From Tiliqua scincoides (Eukaryota > Chordata > Lepidosauria > Squamata > Scincidae): a stretch of DNA of 64,000 nucleotides. The stretch lies in assembly GCF_035046505.1 (NCBI RefSeq), contig NC_089827.1:16553353-16617352 (forward strand), written 5' to 3'. The notes beneath the pieces are model-generated. The model did no database searches. It was not told the DNA's origin and saw only the letters and a list, made by a program, of their open reading frames with translations. This document shows positions 45,969 through 56,541 of the stretch, piece after piece; positions within the stretch are counted from its first letter, which is position 1, and every line of letters starts with the position of its first letter. Both the position numbers and the translations under genes were made by a program.

Positions 45969-46323
45969 CTGCAGGACCACTGCATCTTGGACAACTGTGT
46001 CCTGGATAAATGAGTCCTAGTAGTGGACATCTGCATCCGTTCTTTTTGTGCCTCTGACGTTTGTGTCCCAATATATGTATATTTACATTAGATGTACGTT
46101 GTTTTTTTTTTATTTTTAAAACACAAACTGGGATAAGAGGCTTAGAATATATAACATGAGGTTTGTTGCCCAGTTCTAGTTTGCTTTTTGCCCAGTTATA
46201 GTGGGATGCAAATGTCTGGGACGCCAAAAAAGACCAGATGCACATGTCCAGGGACACCAGTGACCAGGATGCATTTGACCAGGACACAATCATCCAAGAT
46301 GCAGATACCCTAGTAACCTGCAG
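45969..46323. mobile_element. Foldback-type element with repeat-built arms
   Basis: The left arm reads CTGCATCTTGGACAACTGTG, 'TCCTGGATAAATGAGTCCT'. The right arm, reversed, reads CTGCATCTTGGATGATTGTG, 'TCCTGGTCAAATGCATCCT'. The ~100-bp arms are about three-quarters identical by eye. Each arm is itself a series of ~15-bp degenerate phrases of the form GGNNANNTGNRTCCT. CTGCAGG and CCTGCAG mark the outer limits. The middle (46080-46190) is AT-rich and non-coding. Superfamily unknown. Confidence 0.6.
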
Positions 46324-46348
46324 TGCTTACTAGAGCCATGGAATTTGC

Positions 46349-46392
46349 TTTTCGTTCGCTTGATGTGTGTTGTCACAACAAGTGAACGAAAA
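46349..46392. repeat. Short hairpin
   Basis: TTTTCGTTCGCTTG (46349-46362) pairs with CAAGTGAACGAAAA (46379-46392), 13 of 14 positions, loop 16 bases. Confidence 0.8.
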
Positions 46393-46690
46393 CATTTTTT
46401 TTCACATCTCCAAAGCTGTCATCAAATAATCCCTCTTCAAAGGAAAACTCTTGAAAAGAACGTCTTTGCTTGTTGCAAGACTGCGGATAAAACTCTGCAA
46501 GTCATTTTTCAAAACGTTTCTTTGATCCTGCTTCATCGTTTTGGCCCAAGGCTTCAAACATGTCATAAACACTGCACCTAAATGGCTGCTGGAAAAAGTG
46601 TCCACGCCTCCATTGTTCAGCATGATCAAATTGGTCATATTCTCTGATTATCTTCATTGAACAACAATTCATAAGCTGTAAAAGCAATAA
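46393..46690. other. Unique DNA, no gene seen
   Basis: No recognised feature. Confidence 0.4.
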
Positions 46691-47090
46691 GAACATAAGA
46701 ACAGCCCCACTGGATCAGGCCATAGGCCCATCTAGTCCAGCTTCCTGTATCTCACAGCGGCCCACCAAATGCCCCAGGGAGCACACCAGATAACAAGAGA
46801 CCTGCAAGGCTTCCTGGGAATTGTAGTTAAGAACATAAGAACAGCCCTACTGGATCAGGCCATAGGCCCATCTAGTCCAGCTTCCTGTATCTCACAGCGG
46901 CACACCAAATGCCCCAGGGAGCACACCAGATAACAAGAGACCTGCAAGGCTTCCTGGGAATTGTAGTTAAGAACATAAGAACAGCCCCACTGGATCAGGC
47001 CATAGGCCCATCTAGTCCAGCTTCCTGTATCTCACAGCGGCCCACCAAATGTCCCAGGGAGCACACCAGATAACAAGAGACCTCATCCTG
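46691..47090 (-). repeat. Three 140-bp tandem units of CR1 3' end
   Basis: Units start with GAACATAAGAACAGCC at 46691, 46831 and 46971. The first two end TGGGAATTGTAGTTAA; the third runs on into the CR1 body after GAGACCT. Differences between units are single bases, so the triplication is recent. Confidence 0.95.
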
Positions 47091-47455
47091 GTGCCCTCCC
47101 TTGCATCTGGCATTCTGACATAGCCCATTTCTAAAATCAGGAGGTTGCGCATACACATCATGGCTTGCAACCTGTAATGGATTTTTCCTCCAGAAACTTG
47201 TCCAATCCCCTTTTAAAGGCGTCTAGGCTAGACGCCATCACCACATCCTGTGGCAAGGAGTTCCACAGACCGACCACACGCTGAGTAAAGAAATATTTTC
47301 TTTTGTCTGTCCTAACCCGCCCAACACTCAATTTTAGTGGATGTCCCCTGGTTCTGGTATTATGTGAGAGTGTAAAGAGCATCTCCCTATCCACTCTGTC
47401 CATCCCCTGCATAATTTTGTATGTCTCAATCATGTCCCCCCTCATGAAAGAAACA
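46691..47455 (-). mobile_element. CR1 LINE with tandemly triplicated 3' end
   Basis: The minus-strand frame 47158-47445 encodes MRGDMIETYKIMQGMDRVDR ... FKRGLDKFLEEK, the CR1 ORF2 carboxy end, open in this copy. The 3' terminal ~113 bp then occurs three times at an exact 140-bp period (46691, 46831, 46971). The repeats are joined by a 27-bp linker that reads TTAACTACAATTCCCAGGAA on the minus strand. Units differ at only a few positions. Confidence 0.92.
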
Positions 47456-47651
47456 GCTTTAAAATCCTATGTTAAGAACTGATGGGCAGAGTGGTTGGAG
47501 TCAAGTAGCAAAACATGTACTTTGCCTGCCTGAGCACCCATGATTCTGGCCACTTCAGGTCAAAGGACTTTCACTTTCAGGTCAAAGGACTGAGGCATCC
47601 CTGTGCATTCAAGAGAAATCACTATGTTGGTGTTATTGGTACAAGTGTCTA

Positions 47652-47900
47652 CAGCCCAATCCTATTGTGTGTTGTGGAACAAGTGTTCCACCAGTGTAAA
47701 CAGCCTTACCGCAGTTGCAAAAAACATTCTGGCAGTGTGCTGAGTCATGCGCTGCCGGAGCACTGGCAAGGAGGACAGAGGCTCCTCACAAGTGCTGGCA
47801 GAACAGAGAAGGTCCACTGATCAAGGTAAGATGGTGGGGGAAGAAGGATGGGGCGAGGGGAGGGCAGAGGGAGGATGGCATGGCGTTGGCAATGGGGATG
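47652..47900. repeat. MITE-D-like left part
   Basis: CAGCCCAATCCTATTGTGTG start, 'CAAGTGTTCCACCAGTGTAA', then purine-rich sequence. No right end. Confidence 0.45.
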
Positions 47901-47912
47901 AGTTGGGAGAGC

Positions 47913-48048
47913 TTGTGAGGTAGGTGAGCCTGAGAGATAGTGGCTGGCCCAAGGTCACCTAGGAAGCTTCATGGCTGAGCAGGGATTTGAACCTTGGATC
48001 TTCCAGGTCTAAGTCCCCCTCCCAAACCACTGTCTACACCATCCTGCA
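47913..48048 (-). mobile_element. CORE/MIR-like SINE
   Basis: Reversed, it has the B-box-like AAGGTTCAAATCCCTGCTCA, then 'GCCATGAAGCTTCCTAGGTG' and 'ACCTTGGGCCAGCCACTATC', the conserved core of reptile MIR-type SINEs. Same family as 57155-57338. Confidence 0.75.
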
Positions 48049-48049
48049 T

Positions 48050-48815
48050 CTCTACTGTAGTAAGCTCCTGACGGGGCAGATCAGAAAGAGCACCCTGAGC
48101 TGACTGCCTTTCTGCAATGGTATGCATTGCTACCAAATGCTACCACATTTCCATGCACTAATATGGGTCAGCCCTAGGTTAGGCCACAGCGATTGTATGA
48201 ATGTACCTTCATTGCTGGGTTTGCACTCTTGTGAGAAAGCCCCACCTATCTACCACTCAATTCCCTCTCCACTGTCAGTGCTCAACTCACCAGCCACAAC
48301 ACAACAGGTCAACCTGTCACTCTTTCTGATTCCTCAGCCCCCTCTTCCCTTAGGCTTCCTGAATTATGACAGTGAAATTACCCAGATTGAGGGAGAAGGC
48401 TGCAAAACTCCACTTTGCTATGTGTGGGACTGATGGATTCTCTCAGCTTTGCTAACACATTTGACACTATACTCTCCTCATGAGTAATGGGGTGTTCAAT
48501 ATTTGAGAGCAACTGCAGTGCCAAATATTTTTTTTTCCACTGCCTGATGATCAGATAAGGTACTAAATTGCAAATTAGAACTATCTAATGTGATTCTTTG
48601 TTTTGATATATGACAAAGATAATTTCACTCTGGGAGTATTTTCATTGACTTTAGTAGGGGGAGCAAAATTGGAGCCACTCTGGTTTTGTTTCATACTTGT
48701 CTGCTTACAACGTACAGGGGGATTTGTGGCTTGCTGACGGAACTTGGTTACACCAGTCCAACCTGATCTGATGTGGCCAAGAATTTCCTTATCCCATTTT
48801 TGCATGAGCACTGTC
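48050..48815. other. Unique DNA, no gene seen
   Basis: No recognised feature. Confidence 0.4.
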
Positions 48816-48818
48816 TAA

Positions 48819-49185
48819 TCCAGTGGTTCCCAACCTCCTGCCCCTTTAAAGCAGGGATGGGAACCCTCTGAGGACACGTAGGTGATGGCACTCATCACTT
48901 ACAGATTCTACCCACCCTATCACCCACCAGTGACAGGAACTTAAGAAGCCCCATTAAAACCTGTTTCTTACCTTCCTGTCTGTGGTGGCGGTGGCACTGG
49001 TGATGGAGAAAACCCAGAAGTGACAGGCACATCACCTATGGATCTCTACCATTCACCACCCCCCTTAAAGAGGGAAGATTTTTAAATGCGTTACTTGGGG
49101 CAATTGTGACCCCCAGATTGGTCAAGTCATCAATTTTCAACCACTGTGCCCCAGCACATTGGTGTGCCACAAATGGCCTGGAAGT
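48819..49185. mobile_element. hAT-like remnants, two families
   Basis: CAGTGGTTCCCAACCTCCTG at 48819 is a hAT left end. 'ATTTTCAACCACTGTGCCCC' then 'AGCACATTGGTGTGCCAC' at 49133 is a reversed hAT-1 end. Their partners are not identified. Confidence 0.45.
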
Positions 49186-49426
49186 GTTGCAGCACAGTAC
49201 CTGTGGCTGCATCTCATACAATGGTGGGGGACAGGGTTCAGCTGTTTGATTCTAAAGACACAGTTTTGCAAGATACTTACCTTGAGTGCTTACAGACATC
49301 TCTAGAATTAACCAAGTGGCTGTACCAATACATGATTTTCTGTCTGCTCACCAAATTATCGCATAGCAGGCTGTCTAGGGAGGAAGCTTCCACAGGAACA
49401 GGGACACGAAGCCACCAGAGCATAAG

Positions 49427-49512
49427 AACAAAGAACAGCCCTACTGGATCAGGCCATAGGCCCATCTAGTCCAGCTTCCTGTATCTCACAGCGGCCCACC
49501 AAATGCCCCAGC
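49427..49512 (-). mobile_element. CR1 LINE, extreme 3' end
   Basis: 'ACTGGATCAGGCCATAGGCC' through 'CAGCGGCCCACCAAATGCCC' is the reverse of the CR1 terminus, ~85 bp. Confidence 0.85.
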
Positions 49513-49514
49513 CT

Positions 49515-50470
49515 CCTCCTCTAGGGAGAACCCAGAAGTGACATTAGGATGTCAAGTGACATCACTGTCTTGGATGCCGGGGCTTCTAGTTATGGCTCTG
49601 CCACAGAAGCCATTATTGCCAATGGAAGCAGAAAGCTGCTTCCCAAAGAAAACGTCAGGATCATATAAGTTTCAGAACATTTGAAAGGAACTACAGTACA
49701 AGAGAAGCTTGGAATGGGTTGCTTCAGTCAATTGCTTCATTATAGTTCTCAGATGGTTCCCTCTCATTGTGCACTTTCATGAGCATCTGTAATGACAGCA
49801 TGGAAGAATATTGCCCCAAGCATGTTCTCAGGAAGAGAGGAATGGCACCATTGCGTCAAAGATCAACGGTAGAATAACTCCCGGATCATGTTTCTACAAT
49901 CAAGCCCATAGCTCTAGGATAGGGCCAGCGTACAAATCACATTAAACTGGAAGCTGGAATAACCCTTCAATGATATTGAAATGAATTGCACAGCACCGAA
50001 AGATGAAAGGGCAAATCCCGGCCCGCTGCTAAACGGATTAGAAAACTGCAGACTTGCTGTTACCTTAATCGGGGAGGGGCGGTGTTTATAACACCATTCG
50101 CACACAAAAGTGGGGACGCAGCTGTTTTGCCACAACTTTCTAAAACACCCTTGTTATTCTGAACATTCTATTTCAATGTGTTTTCCCCCAAACTCCATTC
50201 TACTCCTTTCTTCTCTTGTGGCACCGGGTTACAGTTTTATTTTTAAGAAAAGAAAACAGGGCCCTTTCTATGCATAATAGTTCTCTTTAAGTTAGGATCT
50301 TGATTTAATCCTTCATGTCTTCGAATAAGGACTTTCTGCAGAAGTATTGCTTAGGGTGTCTAATAGCATTTATTCAAGGGAAGCATGAAGCAGCTTTGCT
50401 TTTTTAAGTCTTTTGCTCAGACTAGGTCGTGACCCTCATAAAATAAATCCAGTCTGAATGCATAATCTGT
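49515..50470. other. Unique DNA, no gene seen
   Basis: AT-rich from 49640 on, with no recognised repeat. Confidence 0.4.
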
Positions 50471-50477
50471 ATCAGGG

Positions 50478-50645
50478 AGCAATCCTAACCAACTTTCCAG
50501 CACTGATCTAGCCGCAGTGCAGACTCAAGCTAAGCTAACAAACATGGCCTTACCTTGAGGAGGCCACCTTGTCTGCCTACCCACTGCAGGTTGCAGTGCA
50601 TGCCACATTGGCACAGCTAGGTCAGTGCTGGAAAGGATTGCGCCC
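50478..50645. mobile_element. MITE-B miniature element
   Basis: GCAATCCTAACCAACTTTCC at the left and GTCAGTGCTGGAAAGGATTG at the right, with the family interior 'CCTTACCTTGAGGAGGCC'. Confidence 0.65.
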
Positions 50646-50679
50646 TTACTCCCTTAAGGATCATAAACCTAAAAAGGGG

Positions 50680-50919
50680 AGTCTTAAATAAGGCCCGCCA
50701 ACCATATCTGGCCTGTGAAAGTTCTTTATTCAGCCCACTTGGTAATTGGGGTCTCCCAGTGTTGCCTCTTCAGGAAAGCCAATTCTGCCAAGGCTCTCAG
50801 AGGGAGAGATGGAAGGAGGCCTCAGAATGCAAGAAATGCTTCTCCTGAATGATGTCACTTCCAGCCCTTAGCAAGCACCATGAATGCTATTCAGCCTGCT
50901 CTATGGAACGACACCCCTG
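50680..50919. mobile_element. hAT-4 fragment
   Basis: 'AAAGTTCTTTATTCAGCCCA', 'AGCAAGCACCATGAATGCTA' and a right end ACGACACCCCTG match 45457-45917. Left terminus decayed. Confidence 0.65.
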
Positions 50920-51044
50920 CCCCAGGATTTTCAGACCTGACCACCTGGGCTCTGGAAAGCTGGGAATGGATGGGTGGAGACCCACATGGGTGGGGACCTA
51001 CAATCTCTGGAGAGTTCAGAAGGCCTAAGGCAGAGGGTTCACCT

Positions 51045-51505
51045 GGAGAAGATTTCAGAGACACGTAGGATTACACTCTGTTGATATACCTGCAAATTTA
51101 TTCTTTCAAGTAGGAATGAGTTTCCATCCTGATTATTACCAAATGTAGAGTTATGCACTTAATAACTTGTGAAAAGAAGGGCTGCAGTTCAGGTTTGCAT
51201 GCAGAAGGTCTCAGGATCAACTCCCAGCATCTTGAACAAGGGCAGAGAAAATTCCTGCCTGACACCTTGGAGAACTAATGCCAGCAATGAGATTGATGGC
51301 CTGACTCAGCATAAAGCAGCTTCCTCTTTCCTAAATGTGTTGTTTCTGCAGTTTAATTGTTACTGGATATATGACTGCATTTGTCTGAAGATATATTGCG
51401 AAGTAATTCTCTGGAGTGCTCAAAAGGTTCACTTCAAGAGGATTTCAGAGGTAGCCTTCAGAGATTAAAACTTATGGATAAGCCTGCAAATTGATTATTG
51501 TAGGA
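51045..51505. repeat. SINE region flanked by two related 65-70 bp segments
   Basis: 51045-51110 ('ATTTCAGAG ... ATACCTGCAAATTTATTC') and 51437-51505 ('ATTTCAGAG ... AAGCCTGCAAATTGATTA') are diverged direct repeats around a SINE. They may be parts of one unidentified repeat. Confidence 0.5.
51172..51345 (+). mobile_element. tRNA-derived reptile SINE, diverged
   Basis: 'TGCATGCAGAAGGTCTCAGG' then 'ATCAACTCCCAGCATCTTGA' corresponds to a B-box region, and 'GATGGCCTGACTCAGCATAA' then 'GCAGCTTCCTC' to the CR1/L3-like tail known from such SINEs. Confidence 0.7.
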
Positions 51506-51568
51506 GATTGCTGGGCACCTACACATTACACAAAATGTATAATGTGGTCTGGTATGTATAAGTATATA

Positions 51569-51913
51569 CAGTGTTGCCTTGGCATCTGCAGGAACCCCTG
51601 TAGATGCCGAAACTCGCAAATAATCAAACCACAGGGCTGGGCACCTTAAACCCTCCAGGGTCGACTGTAGCAGTGCTCCAGTCCTCTCCAGAGGGTATTC
51701 TGAGCCCTTCAGGCGACCTTAGAAGGTCACTTGAGTTTTTCAGAGGAAAACCACAAGTGACATTCTAGGCCTTTATAAGGCCTCCATGGTCCTCTGAACA
51801 CCCTCCAGTCTCCAGTTGTGTTCTAGGGCCCATGTCAGGCCAACTCCGCAGGTTCAGATTAGCATATAGTCAAATCCAGGGGTCCCAAATCCACTGATAG
51901 AGAGACTCAACTG
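51569..51913. mobile_element. Tigger-like miniature element
   Basis: Left CAGTGTTGCCTTGGCATCTG and right (reversed) CAGTTGAGTCTCTCTATCAG, both followed by 'GGAACCCC'/'GGGACCCC' phrases. TA precedes the left end. Confidence 0.6.
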
Positions 51914-51914
51914 C

Positions 51915-52755
51915 AAATCTAACAATATTACTGGGGGTGCACCCAAAACCGGATGAACGTAGACTGTACCTGCTAAAGAAACTCTACAGGAGGCAAAGGT
52001 GAGAATGCCATCAGGAAGACATTTGAGCACTTTTTCAGTGTGTCATGAGATAAAAATGGTGGGAAATCACTGTATTAGACATTAAGATGATCCAAAAATA
52101 AATTGCAAGATATTTTCAAAACTCTTACCTTGGATAATAATTTTCATAATTCTTACAAATGATTTTCATTTTATAATAATTTTCACTTTTGGTATTGAGC
52201 CCCTCCTATGTTTTATTACCTCCCATAACCACTAGGTGCTGATAGTGGACTATGAAGTAATAGCAAGGTCAGCTGAACGCCCACTGACTCATTGACTTCA
52301 AATGCACACATTTCTTTATAATTGGCAGACATGCACCCTCCTCTTTGTAATTAACATTACAACACATGAGCTTTAGCTGAGATAAAATACCTTGTGTACG
52401 CTCAGTCATTCTGTTGAATATAGCTCAATTTCCACACAAGCTGATGACAACACAAAGGCATTTGTATATGTGTGTGGAACTCTCCTGTTGTCTTCCATGA
52501 ACACAGATATACGCCATATGTATGAAGGAGCTTGAAGCTTTCTCTGCAAAAGAGAATGGCTGAGTCTTGAATCATGACCATTAGCTGCCATTGTCAAATT
52601 TCTTTGCCCCTAAATTTAGTGGAAATATTCTAGTGAGAGTATAGATTGTGCTTTATATAGTGCAAGATGACAAGCTCACATTCGTGATTGTGCCATTGCC
52701 CAAGCAGATTCTAGAAACACGCGCTGTTAAGAAAACCTGATCTGAATGTAATAGA
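51915..52755. other. Unique DNA, no gene seen
   Basis: No recognised feature; 52757-52781 (CAGCGGTTCCCAAACTTGG) beyond it is a bare hAT left end. Confidence 0.4.
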
Positions 52756-52789
52756 ACAGCGGTTCCCAAACTTGGTAGAGGCCCTAGAG

Positions 52790-53125
52790 CAGTGTTTCTC
52801 AACCAGTGGTACAGTTGCCATCAGTGGTACTTGAGATGCTGTCCGGTGATACTTGTGGGACCCCTAGACACCTGCCGCCCAGCAGCGAGACCAGGATCAC
52901 AACAAACAATGGTAGGAGGCTCCGTTTTGTGCGCAGAGCTCCAAAACATGCTTCTGCGCTCAAAAAACCCTCCCATCCACCCTGAGCCTCTTACTGGTAT
53001 TTGTTGTGTCACATCTGGTTTCCCAACCCAGAAGTAATGATGTCATCGCCAGTTACTTCTGGTGTACTTCGAATAGGTGGACCAAGTGAAGTGGTACAGT
53101 AGAGGACAAACATTGAGAAACACTG
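52790..53125. mobile_element. hAT-2 element with perfect 8-bp flanks
   Basis: Ends CAGTGTTTCTCAAC and ATTGAGAAACACTG. CCCTAGAG is exact on both sides (52782-52789, 53126-53133). Best-preserved hAT-2 copy in the window, 336 bp, non-coding. Confidence 0.9.
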
Positions 53126-53133
53126 CCCTAGAG

Positions 53134-53400
53134 GCTTCTGCCTGAAAAGTCCTCTGATGTCTCACTGGAAAGACAGACACAGGCAGCAAGATTCACAAGC
53201 CTCTTTATTGTCTCACATGCTGACAGTGCAGAGACAGCCCAAATCTTGAAAGGGCCAGCTGTCCAATCACATATATATGATTCCACTGTTCTTACTGCCT
53301 AATGATTAACAGAGATGAGAACCGAACTAAGAGTTATTGTCTTACGTAATGCTTAAAACAGTCATATAACACCCATTATAGAAATGAAGATCGATACGAA
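53134..53400 (-). mobile_element. Possible LTR fragment (fossil)
   Basis: Read in reverse, a polyadenylation-type ACAATAAAG at about 53201-53210 is followed by 'GGCTTGTGAATCTTGCTGCC' and 'TGTGTCTGTC', as in the R/U5 part of many LTRs. No borders or coding parts are visible. Tentative. Confidence 0.25.
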
Positions 53401-53402
53401 GG

Positions 53403-53911
53403 CCCGATCCTGTCCAACTGGTGCACCAGCATAGTACAAGCTTCACCGCTCCATGTTCCACATGTGTATGCATGTCACAAAAGCACCACAAAAGACAACA
53501 TGGAGGCTGGGCGCACTAACGATGCAGAGGCTGGCCACAAGAAGAAGCATCACACCCCAACTCAGTGGACAGCTTCCAGGGCAAGTGATTCCCTCACTAG
53601 CCACACAGGGGTTGGGGGAGGCTGGGGTGGGGTAGAGCAGGGCAGTGGGAGGGTGGTGTTGAAGGTGAGGTGGGTGGGTGGGGCCAGGGAGGGGGCAGGA
53701 ATGGCAGTGTGGTATAAGCCACATCCTATCTCCCTTCCTAAGCCCAATTCACTGACACAATGCACTCAGACTCGCACCAGCTATGTAGCTCACGCAGGTC
53801 CATTGTCCCCTTGCCTCATGAGGCTTCCAGCCTGCAAAATTCCCCCCCCCCCAGGATGTGCACAGTCCATGTTGGCCCCCCTGCATGGGAATCTGAGCTT
53901 GATTGGGCTGT
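53403..53911. repeat. MITE-D family copy
   Basis: Left GGCCCGATCCTGTCCAACTG, right GAGCTTGATTGGGCTGT. Contains 'ATGTCACAAAAGCACCAC' as in 17908-18505 and a G-rich middle. Frames up to 149 codons are products of the skewed composition. Confidence 0.6.
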
Positions 53912-53914
53912 AAT

Positions 53915-54180
53915 AGTTATTGCCTAACTAGCTCACTCCACCTTCGGCTGCTAAACCATTACATGTCATGCAAAGAGTTATATAATAATCTGGCACTCAT
54001 TAGAGTCCAGGGTCCAGTTCCATACATGCAATGCTTATACCTTGATTATAAACTCAGCATAATAGGGTCCCAGTCATAACTTCTTGAAATCACTTAATCA
54101 TTCATCATGTAGTTTTCCACTGTTCTGGCATTTTACCTTTTGCTTGGTTCTCTGTTTTCCTTCCTCCATTAACGTTCATT
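53915..54180. other. Unclassified DNA
   Basis: No recognised feature. Confidence 0.35.
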
Positions 54181-54188
54181 CATTCTGC

Positions 54189-54377
54189 CAGTGGTGTAGC
54201 TAGGGAGGGTGCAAAGCACCAAGTTCTGCAGGGAGCCCCACTGCACCGTGCAAGCAGCCCCTCCGCTTCAGAGCTATTCTGGGTGGAATGGCTCTGAAGG
54301 GGAGAGGCCAACTGTACTCCGCAGTGAGGCTTCCTGCAAAAACTTAGTGCTTTGCACCCCCACTAGCTACACCACTG
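54189..54377. mobile_element. hAT-3 miniature element, 189 bp
   Basis: CAGTGGTGTAGCTAGGGAGG at the left mirrors CCACTAGCTACACCACTG at the right, with GTGCAAAGCAC/GTGCTTTGCAC continuing the stem. Flanks cattctgc and aattctgt match 6 of 8. Confidence 0.88.
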
Positions 54378-54385
54378 AATTCTGT

Positions 54386-54860
54386 CCTATTCCCTTATTT
54401 AACCCATCAATATTCTTTATTAAATTTCCGTCCAGACCACAGGTGTACACATTTGATCCCTGTTGCAAATATGCAACGTTGGGCAGAAATGGCTTAAATC
54501 CATCACATCCTGAGCGCAGCTAAGCTTCCCTGCTTAGTTATTTTGCAGGAACAGAATCCAGAAATGATGAGTAACAAACTCATAATAAAGCCAGCTGACC
54601 CATTATATTTGTGTGTGTGCGTGCGTGTGTGTTTTTTTTTTGCCTAATTCTGAAAACAAACTCTTGCTGTCTGAAAGCAAAGAAGGTTTTACGCAACTCT
54701 TGTGAAATATTTGTGCTGCCTCTCCCTGCAAAATCCCAATAGGGCAATAGCATGGGAAAAAAACTATGTAGACAACCAAAAACAAGTCACAAATCCTATT
54801 TGATTATCAGATTTAGGAAGTTGGTTCTTTTCCAGAGAGGAAAAGTTTCCTCAGTTGCTT
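54386..54860. other. Unique DNA, no gene seen
   Basis: A short GT-rich run lies at 54609-54632. Nothing else recognised. Confidence 0.4.
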
Positions 54861-54861
54861 A

Positions 54862-54953
54862 CGGCTGCATTCCTAGCCACACTTACCTTGGGGTAACCCC
54901 CTCTGACTATAATGCGATTTACTTCTGAGTAGACATGCATAGGATTGGGCTAT
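54862..54953. mobile_element. Small palindromic MITE
   Basis: 'GGCTGCATTCCTAGCCACAC' to 'GCATAGGATTGGGCT' with the AGTAA...TTACT self-complementary core. Confidence 0.75.
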
Positions 54954-55096
54954 GACTCATCTGAATGAACAAAGTATAATTCAAAAGCTTAGAATGTGGA
55001 ATTAAAGATTCCCTTAGTGTCTTCCATCCAGCCAGGCTGTGATAGCAAACCAGCTGAGCCAATGACATCTAGAGGGCATGAGATCTGGGTAGCTGA

Positions 55097-55193
55097 CTCA
55101 CAGTCCGATCCTATGCATGTTTACTTAGAAGTAAGTCACATTAGAGTCAATGGGGCCTACTTCCAGGAAAGTGTGCATAGAATTGGGCTGTCA
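55097..55193. mobile_element. Small palindromic MITE, opposite orientation
   Basis: CAGTCCGATCCTATGCATGT to GTGTGCATAGAATTGGGCTG. TCA lies on both sides, a possible 3-bp duplication. Confidence 0.78.
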
Positions 55194-55194
55194 T

Positions 55195-55635
55195 GCAACA
55201 AGAACAACATCAGAATGTCTGAAATATTTTATCTCTTAGGACTCTCTTAGCAATAATAACAGCATCAATGGAAGCTTCCCTCCCAGGGTACTGCCACAGG
55301 GTACGGCCTCCCTCCCAGCTTCTGCCACAGAGGGGAGGCAAGCTGCCAGTCTGGACCATGGTGGGGGTAATTAAATCCCCGCCCCAACACACACACCATG
55401 ATCCCACTCCAGATCACCCCTTACCCCACAGTCACTCTTTAGAAAATAAAATGCAAGCACACCAGCAGTGGACGCATTACTCATGCCTTGAGCAGTCTGC
55501 CCCGGAGACTGTTCCCATTTGCTCTCTCTTCAGACTGCCACAAGCACGTTATCACTTAAATACTCTAAAGAGGATCTTAATTGGGGATGGAAGATAACTG
55601 GAAAGCAACCAGTGCAGATGTTGGATGAATGCAAT
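55195..55635. other. Unique DNA, no gene seen
   Basis: No recognised feature. Confidence 0.4.
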
Positions 55636-55639
55636 GTAA

Positions 55640-55793
55640 TACTTACCAGGCTGGGCCCCATCTCAGCCTTGGAAGCTATGGAAGCTAAGCAAGGTCAGGC
55701 CTGGTTAGTACTTGGATGGGAGACCGCCTTGGAATACTGGGTGCTATAGGCTTATACCATAGTCTTTTGAGACTGAAGGTTGCCAACCATGTG
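55640..55793 (+). mobile_element. 5S rRNA-derived SINE, diverged head
   Basis: The first 40 bp of the 5S part are altered ('CTGGGCCCCATCTCAGCCTT'), while AAGCTAAGCAAGGTCAGGCC, GATGGGAGACCGCCTTGGAA and the GAGACTGAAGGTTGCCAACC tail are kept. Confidence 0.85.
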
Positions 55794-55821
55794 CTGTAGA
55801 GTTAAGAAGTGACTGTCAGAA

Positions 55822-56032
55822 CAGTGGTATAGCCAGAGAGGGTGCAGTGTGGTAAGTTCTGCAGGGACCACAGTGCACCCCTGTAAGTGGCCCGTCCCAT
55901 GTGCCCTTGGCTGTTGCTGCCCAGAATGGCTCCAGCTGGAGTGGCAAACAGAATGGCAAATTGGAGGGGCCATTTACACTGTGCATTGCTGCTTCTATAG
56001 TACTTACTGCATTCCTCCCTGCTATGCTACTG
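55822..56032. mobile_element. hAT-3 miniature element
   Basis: CAGTGGTATAGCCAGAGAGG at the left, CCTCCCTGCTATGCTACTG at the right. Flanks tgtcagaa and tgtcaaaa match 7 of 8. Confidence 0.82.
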
Positions 56033-56034
56033 TG

Positions 56035-56361
56035 TCAAAAAAGTGATTTTCAGTGTATCACAGAGGCTATCCTGAAGCTTTCACAAGCTTTATATTAAAT
56101 AAATGTAAAATTGAATGGTGGTGCTCCTATTCCCTCTCCCCCTTCCATTAAAAAGAGAGAAATCAGCAGTTTCACATCACTGGGTTTCATCTGGCCAAAT
56201 GACTGTTAATGAGTCTTTTGGCAATATGCTGGAAGAACAAAGTTATGAATGAGCTGAATGCTATTTGAGAGATTAACTGGATTTTTTTGCCAAAAAAAAT
56301 TTCTCCCAACCAGATTTTTAATTTTATACACACCCACACATACGCCCATGGATGTACGTGT

Positions 56362-56365
<4 letters not shown>
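56035..56365. other. Unique DNA, no gene seen
   Basis: No recognised feature. Confidence 0.4.

Positions 56366-56369
<4 letters not shown>

Positions 56370-56416
<47 letters not shown>
56370..56416. repeat. (GA)n microsatellite
   Basis: About 23 uninterrupted GA units after a short AC run. Confidence 0.97.
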
Positions 56417-56420
<4 letters not shown>

Positions 56421-56541
56421 TATTCAGCCCTCATGATTTGGCACCCACCAAGCAGAGGCCTGTATCATGCTTGGTAGTAGATAGGCCTTCCCATCCTCCC
56501 CTCCCAAGGCTCCGAACAGCCAGAAACAGCTGCCCCAGACG

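Noticed and set aside
46691-47090. CRISPR-like regular repeats
   Set aside because: Three 140-bp units are CR1 3' ends in a eukaryotic genome; there are no short repeats with unique spacers.
53443-53913. Frames of 93 and 149 codons on both strands
   Set aside because: Lie inside a MITE-D element with strongly skewed base composition.
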